A stretch of DNA of 64,000 nt from Gemmatimonadota bacterium (GCA_022825135.1 JAJDYN010000040.1:62001-126000), one strand, 5' to 3'; shown: positions 15,635-25,380, counted from the first letter of the stretch. Notes: generated by a model from the sequence alone, not told the origin. Translations and numbers: made by a program.

Positions 15635-17956
15635 TCACGAGTCGTCGCCGTAGAGCCAGCGATAGATCCGCAGGTTGCGTTCGACGCTCTTCACGTAGTT
15701 GCGCGTTTCGAAGAAGGGAATCCGCTCGGTGAAGCGCTGGAGGTCGGACGCTTCCGGAAGGCGGCGCCAGCGGTTGGCGCGGGAAGGACCCGCGTTGTAG
15801 GCCGACAGCACCAGGGGCAGTTGGCCGTCATAGCGCGCGAGCATCTGTGCGAGGTAGCGCGAACCCAGGCGCAGGTTGACATCGGCGACCCTCAGCGCCG
15901 TAGCCGAAAAGGGGTTCGGTCCTCCCCGGCGCGCGAGTTCGCGTCCGGTCGCGGGCATCACCTGCATGAGCCCGACCGCCCCCGCGCTGGACACGATTTC
16001 CACGTCGAAGGCGGATTCCTGGCGCATCAGGGCGGCCATCAGGAACGGGTCCAGTTCCTGCCTGGCCGCCTCTTCGAAGATGAGGTCCCGATAGGGGAGC
16101 GGATAGGCCGCGCGCACGAGCCGCGGCGAGCGGGGATATCCGGCGCTCTGGGCCCGTCCCCCGACGCGGATGCCCTCGATGTACATGCCTTCGGCGATCA
16201 GTCCTTCGGCCAGCCGGAGCAGCGCTCCCGGAGACCCTTCGGCCCGCTCCAGCAATCGCGCCGCGATGTCCGCAGCGACCGAGCTCATCCCCGCACGCCT
16301 CAGGAGCGCGGCTTCGCGCAGCGGCTCATACATCCAGAAGACGGTGGACTCGTCGAAGGGGAGATCGGGCGCCAGCTCGGGGTCGTGGTCCCCGCCAAGC
16401 AGCTCCGCTCCGAGGAAGGCGTAGTAGGAGAGGGGGTCACCCCGGGTAACGAGCGCCACATGCCGGGCAGCGAGCTCGCGGTCGCCCAGCCGAAGGCGGG
16501 TCCATGCAGCCCAGTATGCCGCTTCCTGCCAGCGACGCCCCCGGGGGAAGTCGGCGAGGTAGTCCTCGAAGATGGCGGCGGCTTGCTGATGGTCGCCGCC
16601 GCCGATGTGGAGCTGGCCGAGGCGCATGCGCGCCAGACCGGCGCGATCCATGGTGGGCGCCATCGACGCGGTTTGCCCGTATCCCTCCATGGCCCGGGAG
16701 AGCCGGCCCGCGTCGTGGTCCGCGTCTGCGCGGAAGAAGATGAAGTCGACCGCTTCGCGGCTTCCCGGGAAGCGCTCCACCATCTGCTCCTGCGCCGCCT
16801 CCGCCGCTCCTCCCGCACCGAGCCGCCGCTGCACCCGGGCCAGGTTGTCGAGGGCCGGTGCGCCCACCTCCGGGTCCTCGCTGCCGGCGAGGCTGCTGAA
16901 CTCGTCCCTGGCTTCCGAAAGCCGCCCCGAGCCCGCCATCAGGCGCGCGCGCGCCAGACGCAGGGTGGCCGGGGGAGCGGTGGAGGTTTCCTCGACGTAG
17001 CGATCGTAGACCTCGAGGGCGAGTCCGGTCTCGCCTCCGCGCTGGAGGACGCGTCCCAGTGCCGGGAGTTCGTCGGTCGAAGCGGTGCCCGACTCGGCCA
17101 GGGCGGTGGCGGCGACGGTGGCGGCACGGCCCCGGTCGACGGCGTCCAGCACGCTGCCAAAGGCGGCGAGAGCGCCTTCCCGGTCGCCGCGCGCCTGCCG
17201 CAGTTCGCCCAGCATGGCCCATCCCCGCGCCCGGCGCCCGTCGTCCGAGATCGAGGCGACGGTCTGGTCGAGGAAGGTCTCGGCGGCGGCGCTGTCGGCG
17301 ACGGTCAGATAGGCGTCGGAACGCAGCAGCCAGGTTCGTTCCCGGATCTCGTCGTCGGTGACGCCCACGCTCGCCAGACGAACGCCGGCCGTGTCGCCCA
17401 GCGGGGCGAGAATCTCCGCGATCTCCAACCGCAAGCGGCTATCGAAGAAGTCCGTGCGGCCCGTGGCGATCGCTTCCAGCGTCCCGAGCGCGTCTCCGGA
17501 ACGGTTCAGGCGGGCTCGAATCCGGACGAGGCGCAGGACGGCTTCCTCGTCGCGGTTTCCGCCGGCCAGGTAGGCGCCCAGGGCCTGTCCCGCGGCTGCC
17601 CAGTCTTCCTCGGCTTCGGCCGCCAGGCCGAGGAGGAGCCATCCTTCCCCGGCATTCACCTCGTCCAGCCACTCGGCGTCTGCCAGCAGCTCGCTCACCT
17701 CCGTCCAGTTCCGCCAGCCCGCCTCGGCCCGGGCCAGCTCCAGGATGGCGGCGGGCTCGGGGGAATCGGTTGCGGCGAGCGCCTCCCTCAGCGCGACCGC
17801 CGTCTGCCAGGGCCGTTCGATCCGGTCGCGGCTCCCCGTTTCCGCGGCCTGGGGGGTCGCTCCGGGCGGCGTCAGGGACGAGGCCGGGGTGGGGGCGGCG
17901 ATGATCAGGGACGCCGCAGTGGAAAGAACCAGTACTCTCACGGAGGACGGCTTCAT
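15635..17956 (-). CDS. Soluble lytic murein transglycosylase with TPR-like superhelix
   Basis: About 773 residues, exported (signal peptide in MKPSSVRVLVLSTAASLIIA). Roughly 550 residues of alpha-helical repeats (for example AILELARAEAGWRNWTEV) form the scaffold seen in Slt70-type enzymes. The C-terminal SLT domain carries the catalytic Glu in ALMRQESAFDVEIVSSAGA, then GLMQVMPATGRELA, YLAQMLARYDG and LVLSAYNAGPSRANRW. It cleaves peptidoglycan to anhydromuropeptides in the periplasm. The ATG at 17956 has AGGGG 7 nt upstream; the longer in-frame GTG at 17992 lies inside a terminator hairpin and was rejected. polA follows after 16 nt. Confidence 0.92.
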   Translation of the reverse strand: MKPSSVRVLVLSTAASLIIAAPTPASSLTPPGATPQAAETGSRDRIERPWQTAVALREALAATDSPEPAAILELARAEAGWRNWTEVSELLADAEWLDEVNAGEGWLLLGLAAEAEEDWAAAGQALGAYLAGGNRDEEAVLRLVRIRARLNRSGDALGTLEAIATGRTDFFDSRLRLEIAEILAPLGDTAGVRLASVGVTDDEIRERTWLLRSDAYLTVADSAAAETFLDQTVASISDDGRRARGWAMLGELRQARGDREGALAAFGSVLDAVDRGRAATVAATALAESGTASTDELPALGRVLQRGGETGLALEVYDRYVEETSTAPPATLRLARARLMAGSGRLSEARDEFSSLAGSEDPEVGAPALDNLARVQRRLGAGGAAEAAQEQMVERFPGSREAVDFIFFRADADHDAGRLSRAMEGYGQTASMAPTMDRAGLARMRLGQLHIGGGDHQQAAAIFEDYLADFPRGRRWQEAAYWAAWTRLRLGDRELAARHVALVTRGDPLSYYAFLGAELLGGDHDPELAPDLPFDESTVFWMYEPLREAALLRRAGMSSVAADIAARLLERAEGSPGALLRLAEGLIAEGMYIEGIRVGGRAQSAGYPRSPRLVRAAYPLPYRDLIFEEAARQELDPFLMAALMRQESAFDVEIVSSAGAVGLMQVMPATGRELARRGGPNPFSATALRVADVNLRLGSRYLAQMLARYDGQLPLVLSAYNAGPSRANRWRRLPEASDLQRFTERIPFFETRNYVKSVERNLRIYRWLYGDDS

Positions 17957-17982
17957 CTTCAAACCCCTGGCCTGAAAACGAC

Positions 17983-18010
17983 GAAAGGCCACCCCTTGGG
18001 GTGACCTTTC
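17983..18010 (-). terminator. Rho-independent terminator of the TolQ/ExbB-like gene
   Basis: GAAAGGCCACCCC (17983-17995) and GGGGTGACCTTTC (17998-18010) form a 13-bp stem with one mismatch and a 2-nt loop. On the minus strand a partly T-rich stretch (CGTCGTTTTC) follows. It lies between the stop at 18034 and the transglycosylase start at 17956. Confidence 0.75.
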
Positions 18011-18033
18011 GACTGCGGAATTGCGGTTTCCGG

Positions 18034-18753
18034 CTATATGGATGCCCTCCCGGTCTCCATCGCGTGGAGCGCGTCGATCATCTTCTGGGCCGACTCTTCC
18101 ATGTCGATGACCAGGGAGTCGATGCGCGAGACGAAGAAGTTGTGGGCGATGCTCACGGGGATCGCGATCGTGAGGCCGGCGGCGGTCGTCAGGAGCGCCA
18201 CCTTGATGCCGCCGGCAACCAGCGTCGCCTCGACCTCACCGGCCAGCTCGATGGACTGGAACGCGATGATCATCCCGATCACCGTGCCCAGGAAGCCGAG
18301 CAGCGGGGCGATGTTGGTGAGGGTCGCCAGGACCACCAGGCCGCGCTCCAGCCGGCTCAACTCGATGAGCCCCTGGTTCTCGATGGCCTTCATGACCCGG
18401 TCGGTGCCTTCCTCGTGCCGCTCGAGGCCGGCGTACAGGATGTTCGCGGCGGGCGAGTTGGACTCGCGGGTGACCTCGATCGCCTCCTGCAGCTGGGCGT
18501 CGGCAAGCAGCGCGTCGACCTCGGAGAGGATCTTCTTGGTGCGGCCGCTCTTGGCCATCAGGTCGAAGAACTTCCAGATGATGACGATGATGCCGACGAC
18601 GATGCAGGCTGCCAGCGGCCAGCGCATGAAACCGGTCTGCTCCCAGATGAAGCCCATCTGTTCGCCGATGGTCTGATCCGGAGCCTCCATCCCGGGAATC
18701 TGCAGCAACGCGACGTAAAGGTTGTTGAGTGCGGCCAAGGGAGTGCCCTCCAT
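18034..18753 (-). CDS. MotA/TolQ/ExbB-family proton channel subunit
   Basis: A 239-residue inner-membrane protein with three predicted helices: about 44-62 (RWPLAACIVVGIIVIIWKFF), about 135-165 (NIAPLLGFLGTVIGMIIAFQ) and about 178-205 (VALLTTAAGLTIAIPVSIAH). The second and third helices carry the small-residue and Thr pattern of the TolQ/ExbB proton path. ExbB/TolQ proteins use the proton motive force to energise TonB or TolA with an ExbD/TolR partner. No such partner is in the window; genes of this type are normally followed by exbD/tolR, so its isolation before a terminator is notable. A promoter candidate lies at 18840-18868. Confidence 0.92.
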   Translation of the reverse strand: MEGTPLAALNNLYVALLQIPGMEAPDQTIGEQMGFIWEQTGFMRWPLAACIVVGIIVIIWKFFDLMAKSGRTKKILSEVDALLADAQLQEAIEVTRESNSPAANILYAGLERHEEGTDRVMKAIENQGLIELSRLERGLVVLATLTNIAPLLGFLGTVIGMIIAFQSIELAGEVEATLVAGGIKVALLTTAAGLTIAIPVSIAHNFFVSRIDSLVIDMEESAQKMIDALHAMETGRASI

Positions 18754-18839
18754 GAGCTGGTTTCAAGGCAAACGAAATGACTGCCCACAGCGGACAGCCC
18801 GCCGAGTCTGCCGGAGCTTATCCTAGCACCGGAGCAGCC

Positions 18840-18868
18840 AAGATGAAAGCACCTCCGAGATGTGTCAA
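18840..18868 (-). promoter_or_regulatory. Candidate promoter of the TolQ/ExbB-like gene
   Basis: Minus strand: perfect -35 TTGACA (18868..18863), 17-nt spacer and a weak -10 CATCTT (18845..18840), about 90 nt before the ATG at 18753. The -10 resembles the TATCTT upstream of imuA. Nothing else was recognised in the 269-nt gap 18754-19022. Confidence 0.4.
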
Positions 18869-19022
18869 GGGTTGTCCTGCGCTCGTCCCGGGCAGCAGGC
18901 GGCATCGTAACTCTGGAAATGCCCGACACATCGGGGGCGGCACCCGAGCCGGTGCCATTGATGACGATGCCGTCCGTCGTGATCCCGTCTCGGGGAGGCC
19001 CTGAAGGCTGGCTCGCCGGAAG

Positions 19023-20303
19023 TCAGGGTCGATGCCCCGCACCTTCCTGCCCTGCCCGTTGCAGGATCGCGCGGTCCAGCACGGCCCGAACCGGTGGCGA
19101 CATCCGTCGCAAACGGATGGCGCTCATGAAGCGGAGCGCTCCCGTGCGCACGAATAGCTTGCCGAGGAACTCGTCTGCAAAGCTGCTCGACACGACCGAG
19201 ATGTCGCCGAAGTCGACGTTCACCGGATGGTTCGGATACATCGCCATCAGATTCTCGAGCTTGGTCCGGGCCAGCTTTCCGGACGATCTCGATCCGACGG
19301 AACCGGCTTCCTTGCGTACAACGAAGCGCAGCACGTCTTCGGTTACGGCTTCGTACCGGTTCTCCACGTAGTCGCCCGCTGGATCCGCCCCGGTATCCTG
19401 GATGTCAAGCGCCCGCCACAAGGCTTCAGGGTCGGAATAATCGAGGCTGACAACGACCAGCGTTCCCGCGACCGGAGAACTTTCTTCGCGGGCTTCAAGG
19501 TCGCGCTGGATGCTCGCATATCCGGAATGAATCACGAAGTCACCCGAGCCCACGGTGGATGCTCGATGTGTTCCAAAAAGGCCGTTGCCCTGCCCGACGT
19601 CCTTGTCCCGTGTGATCCCGCGGCGGACGGCCAACTCAAGAGCGCGCAGGTCGGGAATTGCCGCTCTCGTCGTTCTCATACTGGAGGGAACGCCTTGCCC
19701 CGCATCGGCCACAGCGAATTCCAACCGTTGTGTATTGGGATAGTGACTCAGCTGCACCAACCCGCCCTGCGCGGAGTCAGAGTGCTGCAGCACGTTGTCG
19801 GTAATCTCGTTCACCGCCCACTCGAAGACCGTGAGATTCGAACGCGCAAGTTTGGCCGGAGAGGAGAGGACCGCGTCGAGGATGCGATCGACGATTTCGC
19901 GTTGCTCGTCCGGCGACCTGAAGCGGCTCGCGGGCAGGACGGAGGTGGGATGCCAGGCCGACTGGGCGAAACTCTGGGGTGCCGCCAGGTGAGCCCAGTT
20001 CGCGTTCGCGAAGAGACGTCGCAGGCTTCCATCTGCAGGGCGAACCAGCGACACATCCACGTCGGACTCGTCGTGGAGCCGGATGCATGCCGCGAGCACG
20101 GCCAGCATCGGGCCCGGAAAGGCCGAAGTGGTCGCGGAGAAGTCGAGCGTCACCTCGGGGAAACCCCTTTGGGTCGCATGATGGATGGCCGCGAGCACGC
20201 GCCGGAAGGAATCGAGCAGCAGATCGCCGGAGACGCGGACGTGACCCCTGTCCCGGCTGACGTGCAGGTTGCTCGGATTCATGGCGTTAGCGTAAAAGGA
20301 CAT
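19023..20303 (-). CDS. STAS-like / GHKL ATPase / DUF4325-type regulatory protein
   Basis: A 426-residue cytosolic protein with three recognisable parts. The N-terminal STAS-like region spans about 10-115 (VTLDFSATTSAFPGPMLAVL). A histidine-kinase-like ATPase lies at about 150-270, with N-box FEWAVNEITDNVLQHSDSA, G1 box VADAGQGVPSSM and a GQGNGLFGTHRAS loop. A C-terminal segment (about 340-410) resembles the STAS-like DUF4325 domain (NVDFGDISVVSSSFADEFLG). There is no membrane helix, receiver or phospho-accepting His box, so this looks like a partner-switching (anti-sigma-type) ATPase fused to its STAS partners. The start at 20303 has a GGGGA 8 nt upstream; an alternative ATG is at 20282. Base composition looks less GC-rich than its neighbours. 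The substrate or partner is unknown. Confidence 0.75.
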   Translation of the reverse strand: MSFYANAMNPSNLHVSRDRGHVRVSGDLLLDSFRRVLAAIHHATQRGFPEVTLDFSATTSAFPGPMLAVLAACIRLHDESDVDVSLVRPADGSLRRLFANANWAHLAAPQSFAQSAWHPTSVLPASRFRSPDEQREIVDRILDAVLSSPAKLARSNLTVFEWAVNEITDNVLQHSDSAQGGLVQLSHYPNTQRLEFAVADAGQGVPSSMRTTRAAIPDLRALELAVRRGITRDKDVGQGNGLFGTHRASTVGSGDFVIHSGYASIQRDLEAREESSPVAGTLVVVSLDYSDPEALWRALDIQDTGADPAGDYVENRYEAVTEDVLRFVVRKEAGSVGSRSSGKLARTKLENLMAMYPNHPVNVDFGDISVVSSSFADEFLGKLFVRTGALRFMSAIRLRRMSPPVRAVLDRAILQRAGQEGAGHRP

Positions 20304-20448
20304 GATCTGTCCCCGGAGGGACGATCCGGTAGCGAAAATCTGATGGTTCCGGGGCGACGGTCAACCGATCCTGAATGTGATTGCCGGGCAGCCCCACCAG
20401 GAGCCAGACGCCCTGCGAATAGCGAACGGTCGCGGAGCGTCCCCTCGT

Positions 20449-21228
20449 TCACCGCCGCAGCGTCCATTCGAGCGACCGATAGTGCCGTTCGAGCGATCTG
20501 ATCCGCCGCATCGCGGGTTGCGGGAGTTCTCCCTCCGCCATCCCCGTTTCCAGTTCGGCGGCGAGCCCTGCCGCGACCGCCGTCGCGACCTCCCGCCACG
20601 ATGGCGCGCGGCCGAGCTGTTCGCGCAAGGTCGTGGACGCGGGTACCGCGCCCGCATCGGCCGGCTGTCGGCACAGGTCGCGGGCGAGCTCCTGGGTGCC
20701 GTCGATCAGCACGGACCCGTGTTGCAACATGGCTCGGCCGATGCGCGCCTGGGCGCTGCCGGTGAGCTTCCGCCCCCCCGCCACCACCTCCCCGCCGGCG
20801 GTCGCGTCGAAGCATGCTCCCGCCCGCGGCGGGCCCGGCGCCACCCCCGCGCCCAACCGGGCGTCCGCCCCGAGGGAGCGCAGCCCGGCGGCCAGGCCGG
20901 CATGCACCGCCGTGTAGGCCGCCCGCAACCGCCCGACCGCGGCGACCGGGGCGACCACCGCGTAGGTCAGCTCGGCGTCGTGCAGCACGCCCCGGCCGCC
21001 TGTGGGGCGGCGCACCACGTCGATGCCCATCCCTTCCGCGCGCGCGAAGTCATAGACGCCCGCGGCCGGTTCGTTGCGGCCCAGCGAGAGGGTGGGGCGG
21101 ACCCAGCGGTAGAGGCGCAGCCACCCCGCGTCCGGCTCGACGGTCTCGGCGAGGGCGTGGTCCACCGCCATGTTGGCCGCGCCGTCACGGGGCGGGTCGA
21201 AGACCACCGTCCAGCGGAGGCGAGCCAT
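20449..21228 (-). CDS. lipM: LipM-like octanoyltransferase / lipoate-protein ligase family
   Basis: A 259-residue BPL/LPL-fold acyltransferase. VVRRPTGGRGVLHDAELTYA is the substrate-binding signature; ACFDATAGGEVVAGGRKLTG followed by LQHGSVLID matches LipM-type octanoyltransferases, where the Cys of the CFD motif is the acyl-accepting nucleophile and the Lys contacts the lipoyl group. In Firmicutes LipM moves octanoate from ACP to GcvH. Here it lies downstream of gcvH and gcvP on the same strand, which supports lipoylation of GcvH as its job. Start chosen at MARLRWTVVF (21228), which matches the family N-terminus; an in-frame ATG at 21306, 7 nt after the previous stop, is possible. Confidence 0.85.
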   Translation of the reverse strand: MARLRWTVVFDPPRDGAANMAVDHALAETVEPDAGWLRLYRWVRPTLSLGRNEPAAGVYDFARAEGMGIDVVRRPTGGRGVLHDAELTYAVVAPVAAVGRLRAAYTAVHAGLAAGLRSLGADARLGAGVAPGPPRAGACFDATAGGEVVAGGRKLTGSAQARIGRAMLQHGSVLIDGTQELARDLCRQPADAGAVPASTTLREQLGRAPSWREVATAVAAGLAAELETGMAEGELPQPAMRRIRSLERHYRSLEWTLRR

Positions 21229-21313
21229 CCGGCGGACCGTCTCGCGCCACCCGGCCGCGCCTGTCCCCTCTCGAGCGGCGGGAGAAAACGCCCCCGCAGG
21301 ATGCACGACCGTG

Positions 21314-22000
21314 CTACAGCTCCAGCACGTCCCCGCTGGCCATCACCTCCACCCGCGCGGCATCTCCCACCAGCGCCCGGAACGCCTCCGGGTCCTGCAC
21401 GATGGGCGGGAAGGTGTTGTAGTGGATCGGCACCACCACCGACGGCTGGATGAAGTCCACCGCGATGGCCGCGTCCTCCGGGCCCATGGTGAAGTTGTCG
21501 CCGATCGGCAGCAGGGCCACGTCCACCTGGCCGCGCAGCAGCTTCATGTCCGTCAGCAGCGCGGTGTCGCCCGCGTGATAGACGCGGGTGCCGTCGGCGT
21601 CGATGAGCAGCCCGCCCGGGACCGTCGTGTACGCCCCGGTGTTGTCGCCGTGCACCTGTCCGCCGTGCAGCGCCGGCGTCATCTTCACGCGCCCGAAGGG
21701 GAAGTTGAATCCGCCGCCGATGTGCATGGGGTGCGCGTTCTCGACCCCCTGGGTCTGGGCGAAGGCCACGATCTCGAAGGTGGACACCAGTGTGGCGCCG
21801 GTGGCGTTCGCGAGCGGGATGGCGTCCGCGAAGTGATCGAAGTGCCCGTGCGAGCAGAACACGTAGTCGACATCGCCCAGATCCGCGAGCGACAGGTCGT
21901 TGGCGGGGTTTTCCCCGTACCAGGGGTCGATCGAGATGCGCGTGCCGTCGCCCAGCTCGAGCAGGAAGGTAGCGTGTCCGTGATACGTCAGGCTGGCCAT
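21314..22000 (-). CDS. UPF0173 metal-dependent hydrolase
   Basis: A 228-residue metallo-beta-lactamase-fold protein. Motifs in order: YHGHATFLLELGDG near the N-terminus, CSHGHFDHFAD (HxHxDH), then ALHGGQVHGDN, YHAGDTALLTDM and VVPIHYNTFPPI, which supply the remaining metal ligands. Family members are small stand-alone hydrolases with no settled substrate. The gene begins 2 nt after the gcvP stop and continues toward lipM, so it is part of the glycine-cleavage unit. Whether it acts on an intermediate of that pathway is not known. Confidence 0.93.
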   Translation of the reverse strand: MASLTYHGHATFLLELGDGTRISIDPWYGENPANDLSLADLGDVDYVFCSHGHFDHFADAIPLANATGATLVSTFEIVAFAQTQGVENAHPMHIGGGFNFPFGRVKMTPALHGGQVHGDNTGAYTTVPGGLLIDADGTRVYHAGDTALLTDMKLLRGQVDVALLPIGDNFTMGPEDAAIAVDFIQPSVVVPIHYNTFPPIVQDPEAFRALVGDAARVEVMASGDVLEL

Positions 22001-22002
22001 GG

Positions 22003-24876
22003 TCAAACCTCCGAATAGCTCTCCACGGGGGGACAGACGCAGACCAGGTTGCGGTCCCCGAATGCGTTGTTGACCCGACCCACGGAGGGCCAGAATTTCG
22101 CCTCTCTCGTCCAGGGAGCCGGAAACGCGGCCTGCTCCCGGCTGTAGGCGTGATTCCACTCGCTGCTCACCACCACCGCCGCCGTGTGCGGGGCGTTCTT
22201 GAGCGCGTTGTCCTTGCGGTCGGCAAGTCCCAGCTCGATCTGCTCGATCTCCGCCCGGATCGAGACCAGCGCGTCGCAGAAGCGTTCCAGCTCTTCCCGG
22301 GACTCGCTTTCGGTGGGCTCGACCATGATCGTGCCGAACACCGGAAACGACATGGTGGGCGCATGGAAGCCATAGTCCATGAGGCGCTTGGCCACGTCCT
22401 CGTCGGTGATCCCGGTCGCCCGCTTGAGCGGCCGCAGATCGAGGATGAACTCGTGCGCCACCCGGCCGCGCGCGCCCTTGTAGAGTACCGGGAAGTGCTT
22501 CTCCAGCCGGTTCGCCATGTAGTTGGCGTTCAGGATGGCCACCTCCGTGGCCTTCCTCGTTCCCTCGCGCCCCAGCAGCGCGATGTAGGCCCACGAGATG
22601 AGCAGGATGCTCGCGCTCCCCCACGGGGCCGCGGAGACGGCGCCGATCGCCTTTTCGCCTCCGGTGTCAACCAGCGGATGGCCGGGAAGGAAGGGGGCCA
22701 GGTGTTCGGCCGCGCAGATGGGCCCCATCCCTGGCCCGCCCCCGCCGTGCGGGATGGCGAACGTCTTGTGCAGGTTGATGTGGCACACGTCCGCGCCGTA
22801 GTCGCCGGGCCGCGCCAGCCCCACCTGGGCGTTCAGGTTGGCGCCGTCCAGGTAGACCTGCCCCCCGCGCTCGTGCACGATGTCGCAGGCTTCGCGAATG
22901 CGCTCCTCGAAGACCCCGTGCGTGGACGGGTAGGTGACCATGAGCGCGCTCAGGCGGTCGGCGTGCCGGTCCGCCTTGGCGCGCAGATCCTCGACGTCGA
23001 TGTTGCCTTCCGCGTCGCACTTCACCACCACCACCTTCATCCCCACCATGACCGCGCTGGCCGGATTGGTGCCGTGTGCCGAGGAGGGGATGAGGCATAC
23101 GTCGCGGTGGGTGTCGCCGCGGTCGTGGTGGTAGGCGCGGATCACCAGCAGGCCGGCGTATTCCCCCTGGGCCCCCGAGTTGGGCTGCAGGGAGGTCGCG
23201 GCGAACCCCGTGATCTCGGCCAGCCACCGCTCCAGGTCCGCGACGATGCGCCGGTATCCCGCCGCCTGCTCCGGCGGCGCGAAGGGGTGCATGGCGCCGA
23301 ACTCCGCCCACGAGACGGGCGTCATCTGCGCGGTGGCGTTCAGCTTCATGGTGCACGAGCCGAGCGGGATCATGCTCGTGGTCAGCGACAGGTCGCGGCT
23401 CTCCAGGCGGCGAATGTAGCGGAGCATCTCCGTCTCGGAGTGGTAGCTGTTGAAGACGGGATGATCGAGGAACACGGTCTCCCGGGCGAGCTTCGGGGGC
23501 AGGGCCGGAACGTCCGTCTCCCGGGCGAGACCGGCGGCGTCGAACCCGGGCCCGCCCTCGGCCGAGAAGACGGCGAAGAGATCGTCCAGGTCCTCCGGTC
23601 CCACGGTCTCGTCCAGCGACACGCCCACGTGCCCGGCGCCCTCGCGCAGGTTGATGCCGCGCGCCCGCGCCCGCTCCACGATCCGGCGCGCGCTCACGCC
23701 CGCGGGTTCGATGGTCAGGGTGTCGAAGAAGACGTCGTTGACCACCCGGTGGCCGAGCCTGCGCACGCCCTCCGCCAGCACGCCCGTGAGGTTGCGCACC
23801 CGGGTGGCGATGCGGCGCAGTCCTTCCGGCCCGTGGTAGACCGCGTACATGCCCGCCATGACGGCCAGAAGCACCTGGGCCGTACAGATGTTGGAAGTGG
23901 CCCGCTCGCGGCGGATGTGCTGCTCCCGGGTCTGCAGCGCCATGCGCAGCGCGGGGTTGCCGTGGGCGTCGATCGAAACGCCGATGATCCGGCCCGGCAT
24001 CTGGCGGCGCATGTTGTCGCGCGCGGCGATGAAGGCGGCGTGCGGTCCGCCGTAGCCGAGGGGGACGCCCAAGCGCTGGCTGTTGCCCACCGCGATGTCG
24101 GCGCCCATCTCCCAGGGGGAGGTGAGCAGGGTGAGCGCGAGCAGGTCGGTCGCCATGACCACCAGTCCCCCGGCCGCGTGTACGGCGTCCGAGAGCGCCC
24201 GGTAGTTGCGCACGCTGCCGTCGGTGCCCGGGTACTGGACCAGCGTGCCGAAGACGTTGTCGTCGAGCGCCCAGTCGCGCGGGGACTCCACCACCACCTC
24301 GATGCCGAGCGGCTCCGCCCGGGCGCGCACCACCTCGATGGTCTGCGGGTGGCAGTCGGAGGCGACCAGGAAGCGGTTGCGGCCGCGGTCGCGGGTCGAC
24401 GCCAGGCAGAGCGTCATGGCTTCGGCGGCGGCGGTGGCCTCGTCCAGCAGCGACGCGTTGGCGACCGCGCAGCCCGTGAGATCCCCGACCATGGTCTGGA
24501 AATTCAGCAGCGCCTGCAGCCGGCCCTGCGCGATTTCGGCCTGATAGGGAGTGTACTGGGTGTACCAGCCGGGGTTCTCAAGGATGTTACGGAGGATGAC
24601 GGGCGGGGTGATGGTGCCCGCGTAGCCCATCCCCAGGTAGGAGCGGAACACCTGGTTGTGCGAGGCGATTTCCCGCAGACGACCGATCAGCTCGTGCTCG
24701 GAGATCCCCTCGGGAAGATCCAGTTCGCGCTCCAGGCGAATGGATTCGGGCACGGTGTCCGCGACCAGCCCGTCGAGGGACTCGTAGCCCAGCTCCTCCA
24801 GCATCGCGCGCACATCCCGGGGCCCGGGACCGAGATGTCGTCTGGGGAACCGGTTCTCGTGCGCGATGTCGGGCAT
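22003..24876 (-). CDS. gcvP: Glycine dehydrogenase (decarboxylating), full-length P-protein
   Basis: A 957-residue fused P-protein, so both halves found as GcvPA and GcvPB elsewhere are in one chain. It starts [20 protein letters not shown]. The PLP-binding Lys lies in [20 protein letters not shown] (about residue 705); [17 protein letters not shown] and [20 protein letters not shown] are other family blocks. It decarboxylates glycine and passes the aminomethyl group to lipoyl-GcvH. gcvH lies 37 nt upstream in the same unit. gcvT is not in the window; the ygfZ gene at 47886-48983 is a GcvT-fold protein but not GcvT. Confidence 0.97.
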   Translation of the reverse strand: MPDIAHENRFPRRHLGPGPRDVRAMLEELGYESLDGLVADTVPESIRLERELDLPEGISEHELIGRLREIASHNQVFRSYLGMGYAGTITPPVILRNILENPGWYTQYTPYQAEIAQGRLQALLNFQTMVGDLTGCAVANASLLDEATAAAEAMTLCLASTRDRGRNRFLVASDCHPQTIEVVRARAEPLGIEVVVESPRDWALDDNVFGTLVQYPGTDGSVRNYRALSDAVHAAGGLVVMATDLLALTLLTSPWEMGADIAVGNSQRLGVPLGYGGPHAAFIAARDNMRRQMPGRIIGVSIDAHGNPALRMALQTREQHIRRERATSNICTAQVLLAVMAGMYAVYHGPEGLRRIATRVRNLTGVLAEGVRRLGHRVVNDVFFDTLTIEPAGVSARRIVERARARGINLREGAGHVGVSLDETVGPEDLDDLFAVFSAEGGPGFDAAGLARETDVPALPPKLARETVFLDHPVFNSYHSETEMLRYIRRLESRDLSLTTSMIPLGSCTMKLNATAQMTPVSWAEFGAMHPFAPPEQAAGYRRIVADLERWLAEITGFAATSLQPNSGAQGEYAGLLVIRAYHHDRGDTHRDVCLIPSSAHGTNPASAVMVGMKVVVVKCDAEGNIDVEDLRAKADRHADRLSALMVTYPSTHGVFEERIREACDIVHERGGQVYLDGANLNAQVGLARPGDYGADVCHINLHKTFAIPHGGGGPGMGPICAAEHLAPFLPGHPLVDTGGEKAIGAVSAAPWGSASILLISWAYIALLGREGTRKATEVAILNANYMANRLEKHFPVLYKGARGRVAHEFILDLRPLKRATGITDEDVAKRLMDYGFHAPTMSFPVFGTIMVEPTESESREELERFCDALVSIRAEIEQIELGLADRKDNALKNAPHTAAVVVSSEWNHAYSREQAAFPAPWTREAKFWPSVGRVNNAFGDRNLVCVCPPVESYSEV

Positions 24877-24913
24877 CAGTCGGGGGATCCGCGAAGCGCG
24901 GATGCGGTGCTCC

Positions 24914-25303
24914 TCACCCGTCGATGTGGGACTCGTAGTCCTCGGGGCTCATCAGGCCCTCGAGCGCGTCGTCGTCCTCCGCGCGCAGCTTGATCATCCA
25001 GCCGTCCCCGTAGGGGTCGCCGTTAACCAGCGCCGGATCGAGGTCGATGGCCTCGTTGATCTCGACGACCTCGCCCGCGATCGGGCAGTAGAGGTCGCTG
25101 ACCGCCTTCACCGCCTCGATGACGCCGAACACCTCCATGCGGTCGAAGTGCGTGCCGACTCTGGGCAGCTCCACGTACACGATGTCGCCCAGCTCCCCCT
25201 GCGCGTAGTCGGTAATGCCGACGACGTAGACGCTCTCCTCGTCGGTTTCCCCCACATACTCGTGCTCCTCGGTGTAGTAGAGATGCTCGGGGATGTCGGA
25301 CAT
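24914..25303 (-). CDS. gcvH: Glycine cleavage system H protein
   Basis: A 129-residue lipoyl carrier. [12 protein letters not shown] starts the fold; [18 protein letters not shown] and [19 protein letters not shown] carry the lipoylated Lys; [16 protein letters not shown] closes the hammerhead. Length and order match the family. The start at 25303 (MSDIPEHL) has GGAG 5 nt upstream and was preferred over an in-frame ATG 15 nt earlier. It is the first gene of gcvH-gcvP-UPF0173-lipM, behind the promoter at 25351-25380. The leader is too short for a glycine riboswitch. Confidence 0.96.
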   Translation of the reverse strand: MSDIPEHLYYTEEHEYVGETDEESVYVVGITDYAQGELGDIVYVELPRVGTHFDRMEVFGVIEAVKAVSDLYCPIAGEVVEINEAIDLDPALVNGDPYGDGWMIKLRAEDDDALEGLMSPEDYESHIDG

Positions 25304-25350
25304 GGCTGCTCCGGGCACGGGAGGGGATCGAGGATGGATTTCGGTTCGGG

Positions 25351-25380
25351 ACTATAGAAAGTGCGTTCCTTGCGCGTCAA
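25351..25380 (-). promoter_or_regulatory. Promoter of the gcvH-gcvP unit
   Basis: Minus strand: -35 TTGACG (25380..25375), 18-nt spacer, -10 TATAGT (25356..25351). The ATG of gcvH is about 48 nt beyond the -10. Both hexamers are close to consensus. Confidence 0.65.

Noticed and set aside
12931-15732. Long open frame on the plus strand opposite polA
   Set aside because: Shadow frame; no recognisable protein features, and polA has all motifs on the minus strand.
25304-25350. Glycine riboswitch before gcvH
   Set aside because: The leader between the promoter and the start codon is about 40 nt, too short for a glycine aptamer, and no expression platform is visible.
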